Positions 17,250 through 26,649 of a stretch of DNA of 64,000 nucleotides are shown piece after piece. The stretch is from Longimicrobiales bacterium (GTDB lineage: Bacteria; Gemmatimonadota; Gemmatimonadetes; Longimicrobiales; Gaopeijiaceae). The DNA lies in assembly GCA_029245345.1 (NCBI GenBank), contig JAQWPM010000007.1:62001-126000 (forward strand), written 5' to 3'. Each line of letters begins with the position of its first letter. Positions within the stretch are counted from its first letter, which is position 1. The translations under genes were made by a program, and so were the position numbers. The notes under the pieces were generated by a model. It saw only the letters and a program-made list of their open reading frames with translations, made no database searches and was not told the DNA's origin.

Positions 17250-17902
17250 AGATCTTTCTTGATACCGCGGACCTCGACGAGATCCGTCGCGCCGCCGACG
17301 CCGGCCTGATCGACGGCATCACTACGAATCCGTCGCTGATCGCCAAAGTCGCCGGGGATCGAGATCCTAAGGAGATCTACCGCGAGATCTGCGATATCGT
17401 GGACGGCCCGATTTCGCTCGAGGTCGTTGGGCTCGACCGAGACACGATGGTCGCGGAAGGACGGAAACTTGCGGCCATCCATGAGAACGCCGTCGTAAAG
17501 CTCCCACTGACAGAAGACGGCTTGAAAGCCTGCCGCGATCTAGTCGCCGAGGGCTTCAAGACGAACGTGACGCTGTGCTTCTCCGTCTCCCAAGCGCTGC
17601 TGGCAGCCAAAGCGGGCGCGACCTACGTCTCACCGTTCGTGGGGCGCATCGACGATATCTCAGGAGAAGGCATGGATCTGATCCACCAGATGCGTCAGGT
17701 GTTCGACAACTACGGATTCGAGACCCAAATTTTGGTCGCTTCGATTCGCCATCCTGGCCACGTGATCGAGTCGATGATGATGGGCGCCGACTGCTGCACG
17801 ATTCCGCCGAAGGTGCTTTGGCAGCTCAGCAAACACCCGCTCACCGACAAGGGGCTCGATGGATTCATGGCTGATTGGGCGAAGCTGGGTGCAGATCTCT
17901 AG
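17246..17902 (+). CDS. tal: Transaldolase / fructose-6-phosphate aldolase-like (TalC/MipB family)
   Basis: The 218-aa short transaldolase has the N-terminal M-K-I-F-L-D-T-A, the T-T-N-P-S-L-I loop, and the Schiff-base lysine Lys85 in V-V-K-L-P-L-T. F-V-G-R-I-D-D and A-S-I-R-H-P are also present. This subfamily includes both true transaldolases of the pentose-phosphate pathway and fructose-6-phosphate aldolases; the sequence alone does not separate them, though transaldolase is more common. The ATG overlaps the truA stop, and the following htrA begins within about 10-30 nt. Confidence 0.9.
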   Translation: MKIFLDTADLDEIRRAADAGLIDGITTNPSLIAKVAGDRDPKEIYREICDIVDGPISLEVVGLDRDTMVAEGRKLAAIHENAVVKLPLTEDGLKACRDLVAEGFKTNVTLCFSVSQALLAAKAGATYVSPFVGRIDDISGEGMDLIHQMRQVFDNYGFETQILVASIRHPGHVIESMMMGADCCTIPPKVLWQLSKHPLTDKGLDGFMADWAKLGADL

Positions 17903-17932
17903 CAAGAGACAGTGAATGGAGCGATCGCGGGG

Positions 17933-19405
17933 ATGACTGGGAAGCTGAAGACATTTTGGAAGGCCTGTGTGTTGGTCGCGCTCGCGGCGAGCAGCGCGTG
18001 CACGGCAGACGCGGCGGAGGCACGGCAGGCGGACGGGGGTCCGATCGTTGAGGAGCCCCTCGCCCGCCAGGCCTCGCCGGAGCCGGCCCCACACACACAA
18101 GAATCGAGCGTGGTCACATCAGGCCAGGTCGACCAAAGCCGCCGCACCGCGATCGTGCGTGCGGCGAATCGGGTCGCCCCCGCGGTGGTCAATATCGCCG
18201 TGATCCGGACCCGCCAGGTCCAGGCTCGATCCATGTACGAAAGCTTTTTCATGCCCCGAGGGGGCACACGGCAGAGCGCCGGCTTTGGATCCGGGGTGGT
18301 CGTCCGGAGCGACGGGATTGTGCTGACGAACGATCATGTGATCCAAGATGCAGATCAAATCCGCGTCACACTGCCGGACGGACGCGACTTTGACGCGGAA
18401 CTCGTTGGGACGGACCCTCTCGCCGATATCGCGGTCCTGCGCATCAGTGGGCCAGACCTACCCGTGGCACCAGTCGGTACCGTGCAGGGCCTGATGATCG
18501 GCGAATGGGCACTCGCGATCGGCAATCCCTTGGGCAACTACGTGGCGGACACTGAACCAACCGTCACGGCTGGCGTAATCTCGGCGATGAATCGGAACAT
18601 CACACCGTCCGCGGATGGACAAGGAATCTACCTTGGGATGATCCAGACCGATGCGTCCATCAATCCCGGAAACTCGGGCGGTGCCCTGGTCAATGCGGCG
18701 GGCGAGGTCATCGGGATCAATGCCTCCATTATTTCTCGGAGTGGAGGAAGCGAGGGCCTCGGCTTTGCGATCCCCATCGACCGAGCCCTGCGCATCGCGG
18801 ACGACCTGGTGCGGACCGGAGAGGTACGTCGCGCGTGGGTCGGCCTAGATGTCGAACCCGTTGAAGCTGACGCATGGGGGAGGACACGGGGAGTACGGAT
18901 CGCGCGGGTGGCGGATAGCTCGCCCGGAGATCTCGCTGCTCTTGAGCCGGGTGACCGCCTCCTTTCTGCGAACGGCCGGTCTCTGGCGGGGACGCTGGAC
19001 TTCGAGGGAATCCTCCTCGACCTCCGGGCTGAAGACGCGTTAGTGCTCGAAGTTCAAGGCCGATCGCGCCCAGTTACGCTCGACGCGGTCTCCTTCCCGT
19101 CCGAGACGGCTGAGAGGGTGATCGTTCTTCGGGATCTGCAGCTGATTACGGTGACTCCGCAGGTTCGGGCAGAACGCCAGATCGCGAGCGAGGCAGGAGC
19201 TCTGGTGACCGCTGTGTCGGACGAACTCTCGCGCTCACTCGGCCTCGCCCCCGGAGACGTTATTCTCAGGATCCTCCGTACGCCCGTCAGGACGGCGGAA
19301 GACGTGGTGAACATCTTTGAGGCACTCCGCGGGACCGGACGAGTCCCGCTCTACTTCGAACGCAATGGCGCCCAATACGTGCGCGAATTCAACTGGAGAC
19401 GGTGA
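17933..19405 (+). CDS. htrA: HtrA/Deg-type periplasmic serine protease with two PDZ-like domains
   Basis: From the ATG at 17933 this is 490 aa; an in-frame GTG at 17912 would add 7 residues. A signal sequence ends in L-A-A-S-S-A-C, so it may be a lipoprotein on Cys23. The protease domain has the triad His135 (T-N-D-H-V-I), Asp165 (L-A-D-I-A-V-L) and Ser248 (N-P-G-N-S-G-G-A). One PDZ domain follows (about 300-380), and a second, more divergent one reaches the C-terminus. HtrA proteases degrade or refold damaged envelope proteins. The stop overlaps the purB start (GTGA). Confidence 0.93.
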   Translation: MTGKLKTFWKACVLVALAASSACTADAAEARQADGGPIVEEPLARQASPEPAPHTQESSVVTSGQVDQSRRTAIVRAANRVAPAVVNIAVIRTRQVQARSMYESFFMPRGGTRQSAGFGSGVVVRSDGIVLTNDHVIQDADQIRVTLPDGRDFDAELVGTDPLADIAVLRISGPDLPVAPVGTVQGLMIGEWALAIGNPLGNYVADTEPTVTAGVISAMNRNITPSADGQGIYLGMIQTDASINPGNSGGALVNAAGEVIGINASIISRSGGSEGLGFAIPIDRALRIADDLVRTGEVRRAWVGLDVEPVEADAWGRTRGVRIARVADSSPGDLAALEPGDRLLSANGRSLAGTLDFEGILLDLRAEDALVLEVQGRSRPVTLDAVSFPSETAERVIVLRDLQLITVTPQVRAERQIASEAGALVTAVSDELSRSLGLAPGDVILRILRTPVRTAEDVVNIFEALRGTGRVPLYFERNGAQYVREFNWRR

Positions 19406-20850
19406 CGTTGACCGCACCTGATCGATACACCCACCCACTCTCGGAGCGTTATGCGTCCCGAGAGATGCAGCAGGTCTTCTCGCCAGCCAACCGCTACGGA
19501 ACTTGGCGCCGCCTATGGCTGGCCCTCGCAGAGTCCGAAGCCGAACTCGGACTCGACATTTCCGAGTCCGCGCTCGCTCAGATGCGGGCGACGCTGGATA
19601 CGATCGACCTGGACCGGGCCGCGGAATACGAGAAACGCTTCCGGCACGACGTCATGGCCCACGTCCACCTGTACGGCGACGACGCTCCGGACGCTCGAGG
19701 TATTATTCACCTGGGTGCAACCAGTGCGTTCATCGGTGACAACACTGACCTGATCCTGCACCGCCAGGCACTCCAGCTCGTACGGGCACGACTGGTGCGC
19801 TGTGTGGACGCACTTTCTCAATTCGCGGAGAAGTACGCATCCCTCGCCACCTTGGGCTTCACGCATTTCCAACCGGCCCAGCCGACTACGGTCGGCAAGC
19901 GTGCCACGCTTTGGATTCAAGACCTGCTGCTCGACATCGAGGAGATCGACCACCGGCTCTCGAGCCTTCGTTTCCGTGGTGTCAGAGGGACGACAGGTAC
20001 TCAGGCCTCGTTCCTGGAACTGTTCAGCCGTGACCACGACAAGGTCGACACGCTCGACCTGGCGGTCGGTCAGCGCATGGGGTTTGAGGCCACGTACCCG
20101 GTGAGCGGTCAGACCTACCCCAGAAAAGTGGACTATGCGATCCAAGCTTCGCTCGCCGGTGCGGCTGCATCTCTTTCTAAGATGGGTCATGATTGGCGAC
20201 TGCTCGCCCACCTACGTGAGGTCGAGGAGCCGTTTGAGTCGGAGCAAATCGGTTCATCCGCCATGCCCTACAAGCGGAATCCTATGCGCGCCGAGAGGAT
20301 CTGCGCGCTCACGCGACATGTGATCGTCCTTTCCCAAGATCCGGCATTCACAGCAGCCACTCAGTGGTTGGAGCGTACCCTGGACGATTCGGCCAACCGG
20401 CGCGTCTCCGTGCCGGATGCCTTCTTGGCGCTGGACGGCTCGCTCGTCCTCGCGGAGAACGTGGCCAAGGGACTCATCGTGAATCCTCAGGTCGTCCGTA
20501 GGAATCTCGCGGAGCACCTTCCCTTCATGGCCACGGAGACGATCTTGATGCACGCCGTGTCGCGGGGTGGCGATCGCCAGAATCTGCACGAGAAGATTCG
20601 GGTGCATTCCATGGCCGCTGCGGGACGCATGAAAGAAGAGGGTGCCGACGCCGATCTTCTTGATCGGATCGCTGCAGATGAGGCATTCGGACTCACTTCA
20701 AAAGAGCTCGACGACCTGGTAGATCCCATACGGTTTGTGGGTCGGGCACCTCAACAAGTGACACATTTCTTGGAAGCTTCCGTCCGCCCGGTGCTCGAAC
20801 GACTCCGGGGTGAAGCAGACCATTTGAACGACCCGGAGATCCATGTCTGA
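19402..20850 (+). CDS. purB: Adenylosuccinate lyase
   Basis: The 482-aa fumarase/aspartase-superfamily enzyme acts twice in purine synthesis, on SAICAR and on adenylosuccinate. The signature loop S-S-A-M-P-Y-K-R-N-P-M-R-A-E is at about 285-298. The H-L-G-A-T-S-A-F and T-H-F-Q-P-A-Q-P-T-T segments that carry catalytic residues are intact. The S-S-A-M-P-Y form of the loop is closer to the longer, eukaryote-like ASL group than to the B. subtilis type. The start is GTG, overlapping htrA by 4 nt. The stop overlaps purC by 8 nt, next step first in the pathway. Confidence 0.96.
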   Translation: MTLTAPDRYTHPLSERYASREMQQVFSPANRYGTWRRLWLALAESEAELGLDISESALAQMRATLDTIDLDRAAEYEKRFRHDVMAHVHLYGDDAPDARGIIHLGATSAFIGDNTDLILHRQALQLVRARLVRCVDALSQFAEKYASLATLGFTHFQPAQPTTVGKRATLWIQDLLLDIEEIDHRLSSLRFRGVRGTTGTQASFLELFSRDHDKVDTLDLAVGQRMGFEATYPVSGQTYPRKVDYAIQASLAGAAASLSKMGHDWRLLAHLREVEEPFESEQIGSSAMPYKRNPMRAERICALTRHVIVLSQDPAFTAATQWLERTLDDSANRRVSVPDAFLALDGSLVLAENVAKGLIVNPQVVRRNLAEHLPFMATETILMHAVSRGGDRQNLHEKIRVHSMAAAGRMKEEGADADLLDRIAADEAFGLTSKELDDLVDPIRFVGRAPQQVTHFLEASVRPVLERLRGEADHLNDPEIHV

Positions 20851-21790
20851 CGATAGCCCTGTTCTCGAATCGAAGCTCGACCTGCGCCTCATTCATCAAG
20901 GCAAGGTCCGCGACGTCTACGAAGTCGATGACCGCACGCTGCTCATGGTCGCCAGTGACCGAATCAGCGCCTTCGACGTCATCCTGCCCCAGCCAATTCC
21001 TCATAAGGGAGAAGTGCTCACTCAGGTGACGGCTTGGTGGATGGACCAACTTGGAGATCGTATACCACACCATCTCATCGCGGTCGATCCCGACGTGATC
21101 ATCGAACGCCACCCGGAACTGGCCGCCTCGCGTGCCCAGTGGGAACGTCGGGCAATGCTCGTTAAGCGAACCCGGCCCGTTTTGGTTGAGTGTGTGGTGC
21201 GTGGCTACATCACTGGCTCGGCGTGGAAGGAGTACAACGAGCACGGTACGCTCGCGAACGAACCCCTCAGCCCGGGCCTCCAAGAGTCGGAAAAATTGGT
21301 TCCTCCCATTTTCTCACCCGCCACGAAGGCCGAGAAGGGAGCACACGATGAGAACATCACCTTCGGCCAGACCATCGAGGTCCTCGGAGAGGAACTGTCA
21401 CACCGCCTTCGTGACCTTTCATTCGAGATCTATGCCTACGGACGGGACGTCGCGGAGACGTGCAATATCATCCTGGCAGACACCAAGTTCGAGTTCGGTC
21501 ACGACGCGGACGGAGAACTCCTACTGATTGATGAGGTCCTTACGCCTGACTCGTCCCGCTTCTGGCCCAAAGAGAGCTACGGGGTTGGGCGTGGCCAGCC
21601 GTCGTTGGACAAACAACCGGTGCGTGATTGGCTCGAAACGCTCAAGGGATGGGACAAGAACCCTCCTGGCCCGGACCTCCCGGATGAGGTCGTGCGGGCA
21701 GTCAGTGACCGCTATCAGGACGTCTTCCGCCGTTTGACCGGCATCGAGCTCGCCGACTACCGCCCGCCGCACTTCGAGGCAGGTCAGTGA
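20843..21790 (+). CDS. purC: Phosphoribosylaminoimidazole-succinocarboxamide (SAICAR) synthase
   Basis: This 315-aa ATP-dependent ligase joins aspartate to CAIR. It carries G-K-V-R-D-V-Y near the N-terminus, A-S-D-R-I-S-A-F-D, E-C-V-V-R-G-Y-I-T-G-S, and the family box L-I-D-E-V-L-T-P-D-S-S-R-F-W. The length matches the longer, approximately 300-aa subgroup rather than the 240-aa E. coli type. The ATG lies inside the end of purB (8-nt overlap). PurC makes the substrate that PurB cleaves, so the pair is functionally consecutive. Confidence 0.97.
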   Translation: MSDDSPVLESKLDLRLIHQGKVRDVYEVDDRTLLMVASDRISAFDVILPQPIPHKGEVLTQVTAWWMDQLGDRIPHHLIAVDPDVIIERHPELAASRAQWERRAMLVKRTRPVLVECVVRGYITGSAWKEYNEHGTLANEPLSPGLQESEKLVPPIFSPATKAEKGAHDENITFGQTIEVLGEELSHRLRDLSFEIYAYGRDVAETCNIILADTKFEFGHDADGELLLIDEVLTPDSSRFWPKESYGVGRGQPSLDKQPVRDWLETLKGWDKNPPGPDLPDEVVRAVSDRYQDVFRRLTGIELADYRPPHFEAGQ

Positions 21791-22452
21791 GTTTCGCCCG
21801 CGAAGGGTACCCATTCATAGGCATTGGGGTGCTCCTGGCGGGCGCTGGCTGGGTCGCTGTTTGGGGTGGCATAGGCGGTAATTGGGTTCGCCTACTCGCC
21901 ATCACGCTGACCCTACTCACACTCTTTACGGTGTGGTTCTTCCGCGACCCGGAGCCTGGTACGCCGACTGAACCGGGGCTCGTCATCGCACCCGGCAACG
22001 GGAAGATCATCAGCATTACGGAAGAAGATGAACCTACCTACATGGGCGGCAAAGCCCGCCGCATAACGATTTTTCTGAGTGTCTTCGACGTTCACGTCCA
22101 GCGCTCACCTGTGAGCGGAACCGTTGAGCACCGCGTCTACAAGCCGGGCAAATACCTCGTCGCCTGGGCAGAGAAGGCATCTTCTGACAACGAACAGGCG
22201 TCTCTAGGTATTCGGACCCCTTCAGGTCCGGTACTCGTGCGACAGATCGCAGGCCTCATCGCGAGACGTATTGTGACGGACCACGCCGTGGGAGACGAAG
22301 TGTTGCGGGGGCACAGGATCGGTATAATCCGGTTCGGCTCACGGGTCGACCTGTTCATCCCCTTGGATTGGGAGGTAGTCAGTTCCGTCGGGGACCGCGT
22401 TCGGGTAGGTTCGACGGTGCTCGCCCGCCACCCGGTAGACACTGACGCATGA
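21787..22452 (+). CDS. psd: Phosphatidylserine decarboxylase (short type II)
   Basis: The 221-aa proenzyme has two N-terminal membrane segments (about 8-30 and 34-51). The Psd core follows, with A-P-G-N-G-K, F-L-S-V-F-D-V-H-V-Q-R and the self-cleavage site Gly184-Ser185 in R-F-G-S-R-V-D. Cleavage there makes the pyruvoyl cofactor on the small subunit. It decarboxylates phosphatidylserine to phosphatidylethanolamine at the inner membrane. The GTG start overlaps the purC stop by 4 nt, and it precedes pssA, which makes its substrate. Its place inside a purine gene run is unusual. Confidence 0.95.
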   Translation: MSFAREGYPFIGIGVLLAGAGWVAVWGGIGGNWVRLLAITLTLLTLFTVWFFRDPEPGTPTEPGLVIAPGNGKIISITEEDEPTYMGGKARRITIFLSVFDVHVQRSPVSGTVEHRVYKPGKYLVAWAEKASSDNEQASLGIRTPSGPVLVRQIAGLIARRIVTDHAVGDEVLRGHRIGIIRFGSRVDLFIPLDWEVVSSVGDRVRVGSTVLARHPVDTDA

Positions 22453-23345
22453 GAACGCCTCGCGCACCGCGCAGAGAGACCCTTCAACGCGGGATCATCA
22501 TCCTCCCGTCGGCGTTCACGCTCGGAAACCTGTTTTTCGGACTCTATGCTATCGTCGCCGCCACCCGTGGAGACCTAGTCTGGGCTGGCTGGTTCATCAT
22601 GTTTGCGGGCACGCTCGACATGCTCGACGGCAGCGTTGCACGCCTAACGAGAACGGGCTCGCGTTTCGGAGCCGAGTTGGACTCGCTCGTAGACGCCATC
22701 TCCTTCGGCGTTGCCCCCGGAATGATCGCCTACGAGCTCTTCTTCTTCGACGCCCAGTGGGCATGGACGCTGTCCTTCGTCTGGGTGACCGCGGTCGTCG
22801 TACGCTTGGCCCGATTCAACATCGAACAGGGCGGCGAAGCCAAACGGTCGTTCCACGGATTGCCGTCTCCAGCCGCCGGAATGGCGCTCGCCTCGTACTA
22901 CCCGTTCAGCCAGACGCCATTCTTCGAGACCTACCTTTTCGATCTCCCTTGGGCCCAGATCATCGGCATTTCGATGGTCCTACTGAGCGTGTTGATGGTG
23001 AGCCACGTTCCGTATGCAAAGGTCCCCAAGATCGGGTTAAGAACCGTGAAGGGTGTCACGACCACGGTCTTCGTGCTTACGACGGTCTTCGCCGCGTTCG
23101 CGTTTCCGCGCTACGTCATCTTCAGTTCGTTCCTCATCTACATCTCCTGGGGACTTGTGAAATCGGTCCTTCTGGGACTGCTCGATCGGCTCCCCGGTGG
23201 CGATCCGCTGCTTGATGAGGACGAGCACGACATGGACGATCGTGCAGAGGTTCGAGAGCTCGCATATGCAGATTTCGACTCGGCACCATCGGACATATCA
23301 CGATCCAACTCCATACTAAACAACGATTTGGAGGACCAGGCTTGA
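22449..23345 (+). CDS. pssA: CDP-diacylglycerol--serine O-phosphatidyltransferase
   Basis: This 298-aa multi-pass membrane enzyme has the CDP-alcohol phosphotransferase motif D-G-x2-A-R-x8-G-x3-D-x3-D, starting at Asp60-Gly61 and ending with Asp78 and Asp82. About seven to eight membrane segments follow. It makes phosphatidylserine from CDP-diacylglycerol and serine, the substrate of Psd. The C-terminal 45 residues are acidic and cytosolic (D-E-D-E-H-D-M-D-D). The start overlaps psd as ATGA and the stop overlaps purS as TTGA, which ties the lipid pair tightly to the purine genes. Confidence 0.95.
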   Translation: MRTPRAPRRETLQRGIIILPSAFTLGNLFFGLYAIVAATRGDLVWAGWFIMFAGTLDMLDGSVARLTRTGSRFGAELDSLVDAISFGVAPGMIAYELFFFDAQWAWTLSFVWVTAVVVRLARFNIEQGGEAKRSFHGLPSPAAGMALASYYPFSQTPFFETYLFDLPWAQIIGISMVLLSVLMVSHVPYAKVPKIGLRTVKGVTTTVFVLTTVFAAFAFPRYVIFSSFLIYISWGLVKSVLLGLLDRLPGGDPLLDEDEHDMDDRAEVRELAYADFDSAPSDISRSNSILNNDLEDQA

Positions 23346-23614
23346 GTCAGTTCAGACTAGAAGTTCGAGTAAAACCCCGTCCCGGATTACTCGACCCCCA
23401 AGGCAAGGCGATCCACCATGCCCTCAATTCGCTCGGTTGGGACGGCGTAGCCGACGTCCGCGTCGGGAAGGCCATCTACATCGACATCGCAGCCGAGTCA
23501 TCGGAAGCGGCTGTCGAAGCCGCTGAGGCCATGTGCCGGAAGATCTTGGCGAATCCAGTGACCGAGGACTACGAGGTGACTGGTGTGACCGAGATCGAGG
23601 TCGCCGGCGCATGA
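23342..23614 (+). CDS. purS: Phosphoribosylformylglycinamidine synthase subunit PurS
   Basis: This 90-aa small subunit of the PurSQL FGAM synthase has the N-terminal [18 protein letters not shown] strand-loop and the later [11 protein letters not shown]. Both are diagnostic. PurS bridges PurQ and PurL and helps pass ammonia between them. The start is TTG at 23342, overlapping the pssA TGA. The stop overlaps purQ by 4 nt. The presence of purS fits the short PurL at 24346. Confidence 0.95.
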   Translation: MSQFRLEVRVKPRPGLLDPQGKAIHHALNSLGWDGVADVRVGKAIYIDIAAESSEAAVEAAEAMCRKILANPVTEDYEVTGVTEIEVAGA

Positions 23615-24309
23615 GGGTAGCGGTCATCACCTTTCCCGGCTCCAACTGCGACTACGATCTCTACAAAGCGGCCCAGCAAGTTGAGGCTAGCCCCGAGTTC
23701 ATCTGGCACCGCGAAAGGGGGTTGGATGGCTACGACGCAGTCCTGCTGCCCGGAGGCTTCTCTTACGGCGACTATCTGCGAGCCGGCGCAATCGCACGCA
23801 TGAGTCCTATTATGGAAGACGTCGTCGCCTTCGCGGAACGAGGCGGCCCAGTCTTAGGGATCTGCAACGGTTTTCAAATCCTGTGCGAGGCAGGGCTTCT
23901 GCCCGGTGCGCTCATGCGCAACAACGTGCTCAAGTTCGCCAGCAAGGATGTCTTCTTAGGCGTTGAGCGGACGGACACTCCGTTCACGACAGCGTACGCC
24001 AAGGACCAGGTCCTCCGTATTCCGATCGCCCACGGCGAAGGGAACTACGAAGCAGATCGCGAGACCCTCGAGCGTATCGAAGGTCAAGGCCAGGTCGTGT
24101 TTCGATATGTCACCTCTGAAGGCGCGAGGACGGACATAGCGAATCCAAACGGCTCCTGGCATGACATCGCAGGTCTCACCAACAGCGCGGGCAACGTGCT
24201 CGGCATGATGCCTCACCCAGAACGTGCGATGGAGGAGCTCCTGGGCTCCACGGACGGAACCGGGGTTTTCACCTCACTCGTTGCGAGCCTTTCGGCCGCC
24301 GTGAGCTGA
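23611..24309 (+). CDS. purQ: Phosphoribosylformylglycinamidine synthase glutaminase subunit PurQ
   Basis: The 232-aa class I glutamine amidotransferase supplies ammonia to PurL. The catalytic cysteine is Cys85 in G-I-C-N-G-F-Q, and the His-Glu pair lies in M-P-H-P-E-R-A near 205. The N-terminal [12 protein letters not shown] is typical of PurQ. The frame is open further upstream into purS, but the ATG at 23611 (ATGA overlap) gives the canonical start. A gap of 36 nt separates it from purL. Confidence 0.96.
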   Translation: MRVAVITFPGSNCDYDLYKAAQQVEASPEFIWHRERGLDGYDAVLLPGGFSYGDYLRAGAIARMSPIMEDVVAFAERGGPVLGICNGFQILCEAGLLPGALMRNNVLKFASKDVFLGVERTDTPFTTAYAKDQVLRIPIAHGEGNYEADRETLERIEGQGQVVFRYVTSEGARTDIANPNGSWHDIAGLTNSAGNVLGMMPHPERAMEELLGSTDGTGVFTSLVASLSAAVS

Positions 24310-24345
24310 CACCACTAAACACTTCATCAGGACATAGAACCAACC

Positions 24346-26646
24346 GTGAGCACGGTCGACGAAAGCTCTACGGACCACATGGTCGATCCCCGCGAGGGCG
24401 ACCCCGAGATCACTGCCGAACTCGTAGCCGATCACGGCCTCTCCGAAGACGAGTACGAGCAGATAAAGAGGATCATGGGCAGAACACCGACCTTCACGGA
24501 GCTCGGTGTATTCAGTGCCATGTGGTCAGAGCACTGTGGGTATAAAAACTCCCGCCCGCTCCTGAGTCTCCTGCCCACTCAAGCACCTTGGGTGATCCAG
24601 GGACCTGGTGAGAACGCCGGCGTGATCGACGTGGGTGAGGGATACGCGCTCGCGTTCAAGATCGAGTCGCACAACCACCCGTCCGCAGTCGAACCCTACC
24701 AAGGCGCGGCCACAGGAGTGGGTGGAATTCTGCGCGACATCTTCACGATGGGCGCGCGCCCGGTCGCGATCCTGGACTCCCTCCGTTTCGGTGACCTGGA
24801 CACTGGCCGGGTCAAATACCTGTTCAGCGGCGTGGTCAGCGGTGTGGGGGACTACGGCAACTGTATGGGCGTTCCCAACATCGGTGGAGAGGTCGTCTTC
24901 GACCGCGGGTACGAAGGCAATCCCATCGTGAATGCCATGTGCCTGGGGCTGATGAAGCACGAAGATCTTATTACTGCCTCGGCGTCCGGAGACGGCAATC
25001 CTCTGATGGCGGTCGGCGCACGTACCGGTCGAGACGGCATTCACGGTGCGACGTTCGCAAGTGAAGAGCTCAGTGAAGATTCCGACGAGTCGTCACGCCC
25101 ACGAGTTCAAGTGGGAGACCCGTTTACTGAGAAGCTGCTCCTTGAAGCGAGTCTCGCATTGATCGCCAGCGGAGCCATCTCTGGTATTCAGGACATGGGC
25201 GCCGCGGGCATTACCTCTTCCGCCTCTGAAATGGCCGGACGGGGTGGAAGCGGCGTCGAGATCGACATGGCCCTGGTGCCGGTACGCGAGCCGAACATGA
25301 CTCCCTACGAGATTCTGCTCTCCGAATCTCAGGAGCGCATGCTCGTTGTGGCAGAGAAGGGTAAAGAGAGCGAAGTCGTCCGCATTTTGGAGAAGTGGGA
25401 GCTGGAAGCGAAGGTGATCGGCCGGGTAACGTCTGACGGACGCTTTAGGGTGCTCGAAGGCGGCAGAACGGTCGCGGACATCCCAGCGCTACCGCTGACA
25501 GAGGAGTGCCCAACCTATGAGCGTGAAGGCGTCGAAGGTGAGGACATCATCGCGCTTCGGGAAATGGACCTTTCCGAGCATCTGATCCCACGTGGCGACC
25601 TCACGAAGAGCTTCCTTATGCTCTTGGGCTCTCCGAACGTGGCGTCCAAGCAGTGGGTCTATCACCAGTATGACACGACCGTCCGCACCTCGACGGTGGT
25701 GCGTCCGGGAGCAGCCTCGGGAGTCATCCGGATCCGAGGCACAAACCGCGCGGTCGCAGCGACGACCGACTGCAACGGACGTTTCGTCTACTTGGAGCCA
25801 CGAACGGGAGCTCTGGGGGCGATGGCCGAGGCAGCGAGAAACCTCGTCTGCGTCGGGGCTACGCCTACAGCAATCACGAACAACCTCAACTTCGGCAATC
25901 CGCTCAAACCCCACATTTATTACCAATTCCGTGAGGCAGTGGGCGGCATGTCGGACGCCTGCGAAATGTTCGAAACACCGGTAACGGGCGGGAACGTCTC
26001 GTTCTACAACGAGACCGACGGAGCCGCGATCTATCCGACGCCCGTAATTGGGATGGTGGGTGTCATCGAGGACGTTTCCAAGATCACAGCCCAAGCTTTC
26101 CAGAACGAAGGCGACGACATCGTCTTGCTCGGAGCAAACACGGCGGAGATGGGCGGGTCTGAGTACCTCTACGTTACCGCAGATCTCGTTGCCGGCGCCC
26201 CACCTGCAGTCGACCTGCTCGGGGAACGCGCGCTACAACACTGCGTGCTTGCATTGATTCATGACCGCCTGCTCTCTTCGGCCCACGACTGCTCCGAGGG
26301 GGGCTTGGCATGTGCGATCGCCGAAAGCGCCCTCGGAAACGGCGAAGCGCCATTCGGGGCTGATGTGACGATCAAGGACGACCTCGCTCCCGTAGCCGCG
26401 CTCTTTGCAGAGTCACAGGGCCGGGTAGTCATTTCATGTGACCCCAGTAGGACGGGGGAAGTCTTGCGGATCGCGGAACGCCACGATGTCCCTGCCCTGA
26501 AAATCGGGAACGTCGGCCCGCAGGGCGGCGCGTTCCGGATCACCCTCCACGAAGGCTCTGTGGAGTGCGGCGTCGACGAAGCCGCCTCAGTCTATTTCGG
26601 TGCTATTCCTGCCATCATGAACGGTCCAACCGCCTCGGAGACCTGA
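24346..26646 (+). CDS. purL: Phosphoribosylformylglycinamidine synthase subunit PurL
   Basis: The 766-aa PurM-superfamily ATPase is the small form of PurL that works with PurS and PurQ. The catalytic His63 lies in [11 protein letters not shown]. The substrate motif [12 protein letters not shown] follows at about 106-117, then G-A-A-T-G-V-G-G. The second half repeats the fold ([10 protein letters not shown]). It converts FGAR to FGAM. The start is GTG at 24346 with AGGA about 12 nt upstream. The stop is 3 nt before purF. Confidence 0.97.
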   Translation: MSTVDESSTDHMVDPREGDPEITAELVADHGLSEDEYEQIKRIMGRTPTFTELGVFSAMWSEHCGYKNSRPLLSLLPTQAPWVIQGPGENAGVIDVGEGYALAFKIESHNHPSAVEPYQGAATGVGGILRDIFTMGARPVAILDSLRFGDLDTGRVKYLFSGVVSGVGDYGNCMGVPNIGGEVVFDRGYEGNPIVNAMCLGLMKHEDLITASASGDGNPLMAVGARTGRDGIHGATFASEELSEDSDESSRPRVQVGDPFTEKLLLEASLALIASGAISGIQDMGAAGITSSASEMAGRGGSGVEIDMALVPVREPNMTPYEILLSESQERMLVVAEKGKESEVVRILEKWELEAKVIGRVTSDGRFRVLEGGRTVADIPALPLTEECPTYEREGVEGEDIIALREMDLSEHLIPRGDLTKSFLMLLGSPNVASKQWVYHQYDTTVRTSTVVRPGAASGVIRIRGTNRAVAATTDCNGRFVYLEPRTGALGAMAEAARNLVCVGATPTAITNNLNFGNPLKPHIYYQFREAVGGMSDACEMFETPVTGGNVSFYNETDGAAIYPTPVIGMVGVIEDVSKITAQAFQNEGDDIVLLGANTAEMGGSEYLYVTADLVAGAPPAVDLLGERALQHCVLALIHDRLLSSAHDCSEGGLACAIAESALGNGEAPFGADVTIKDDLAPVAALFAESQGRVVISCDPSRTGEVLRIAERHDVPALKIGNVGPQGGAFRITLHEGSVECGVDEAASVYFGAIPAIMNGPTASET

Positions 26647-26649
26647 TCC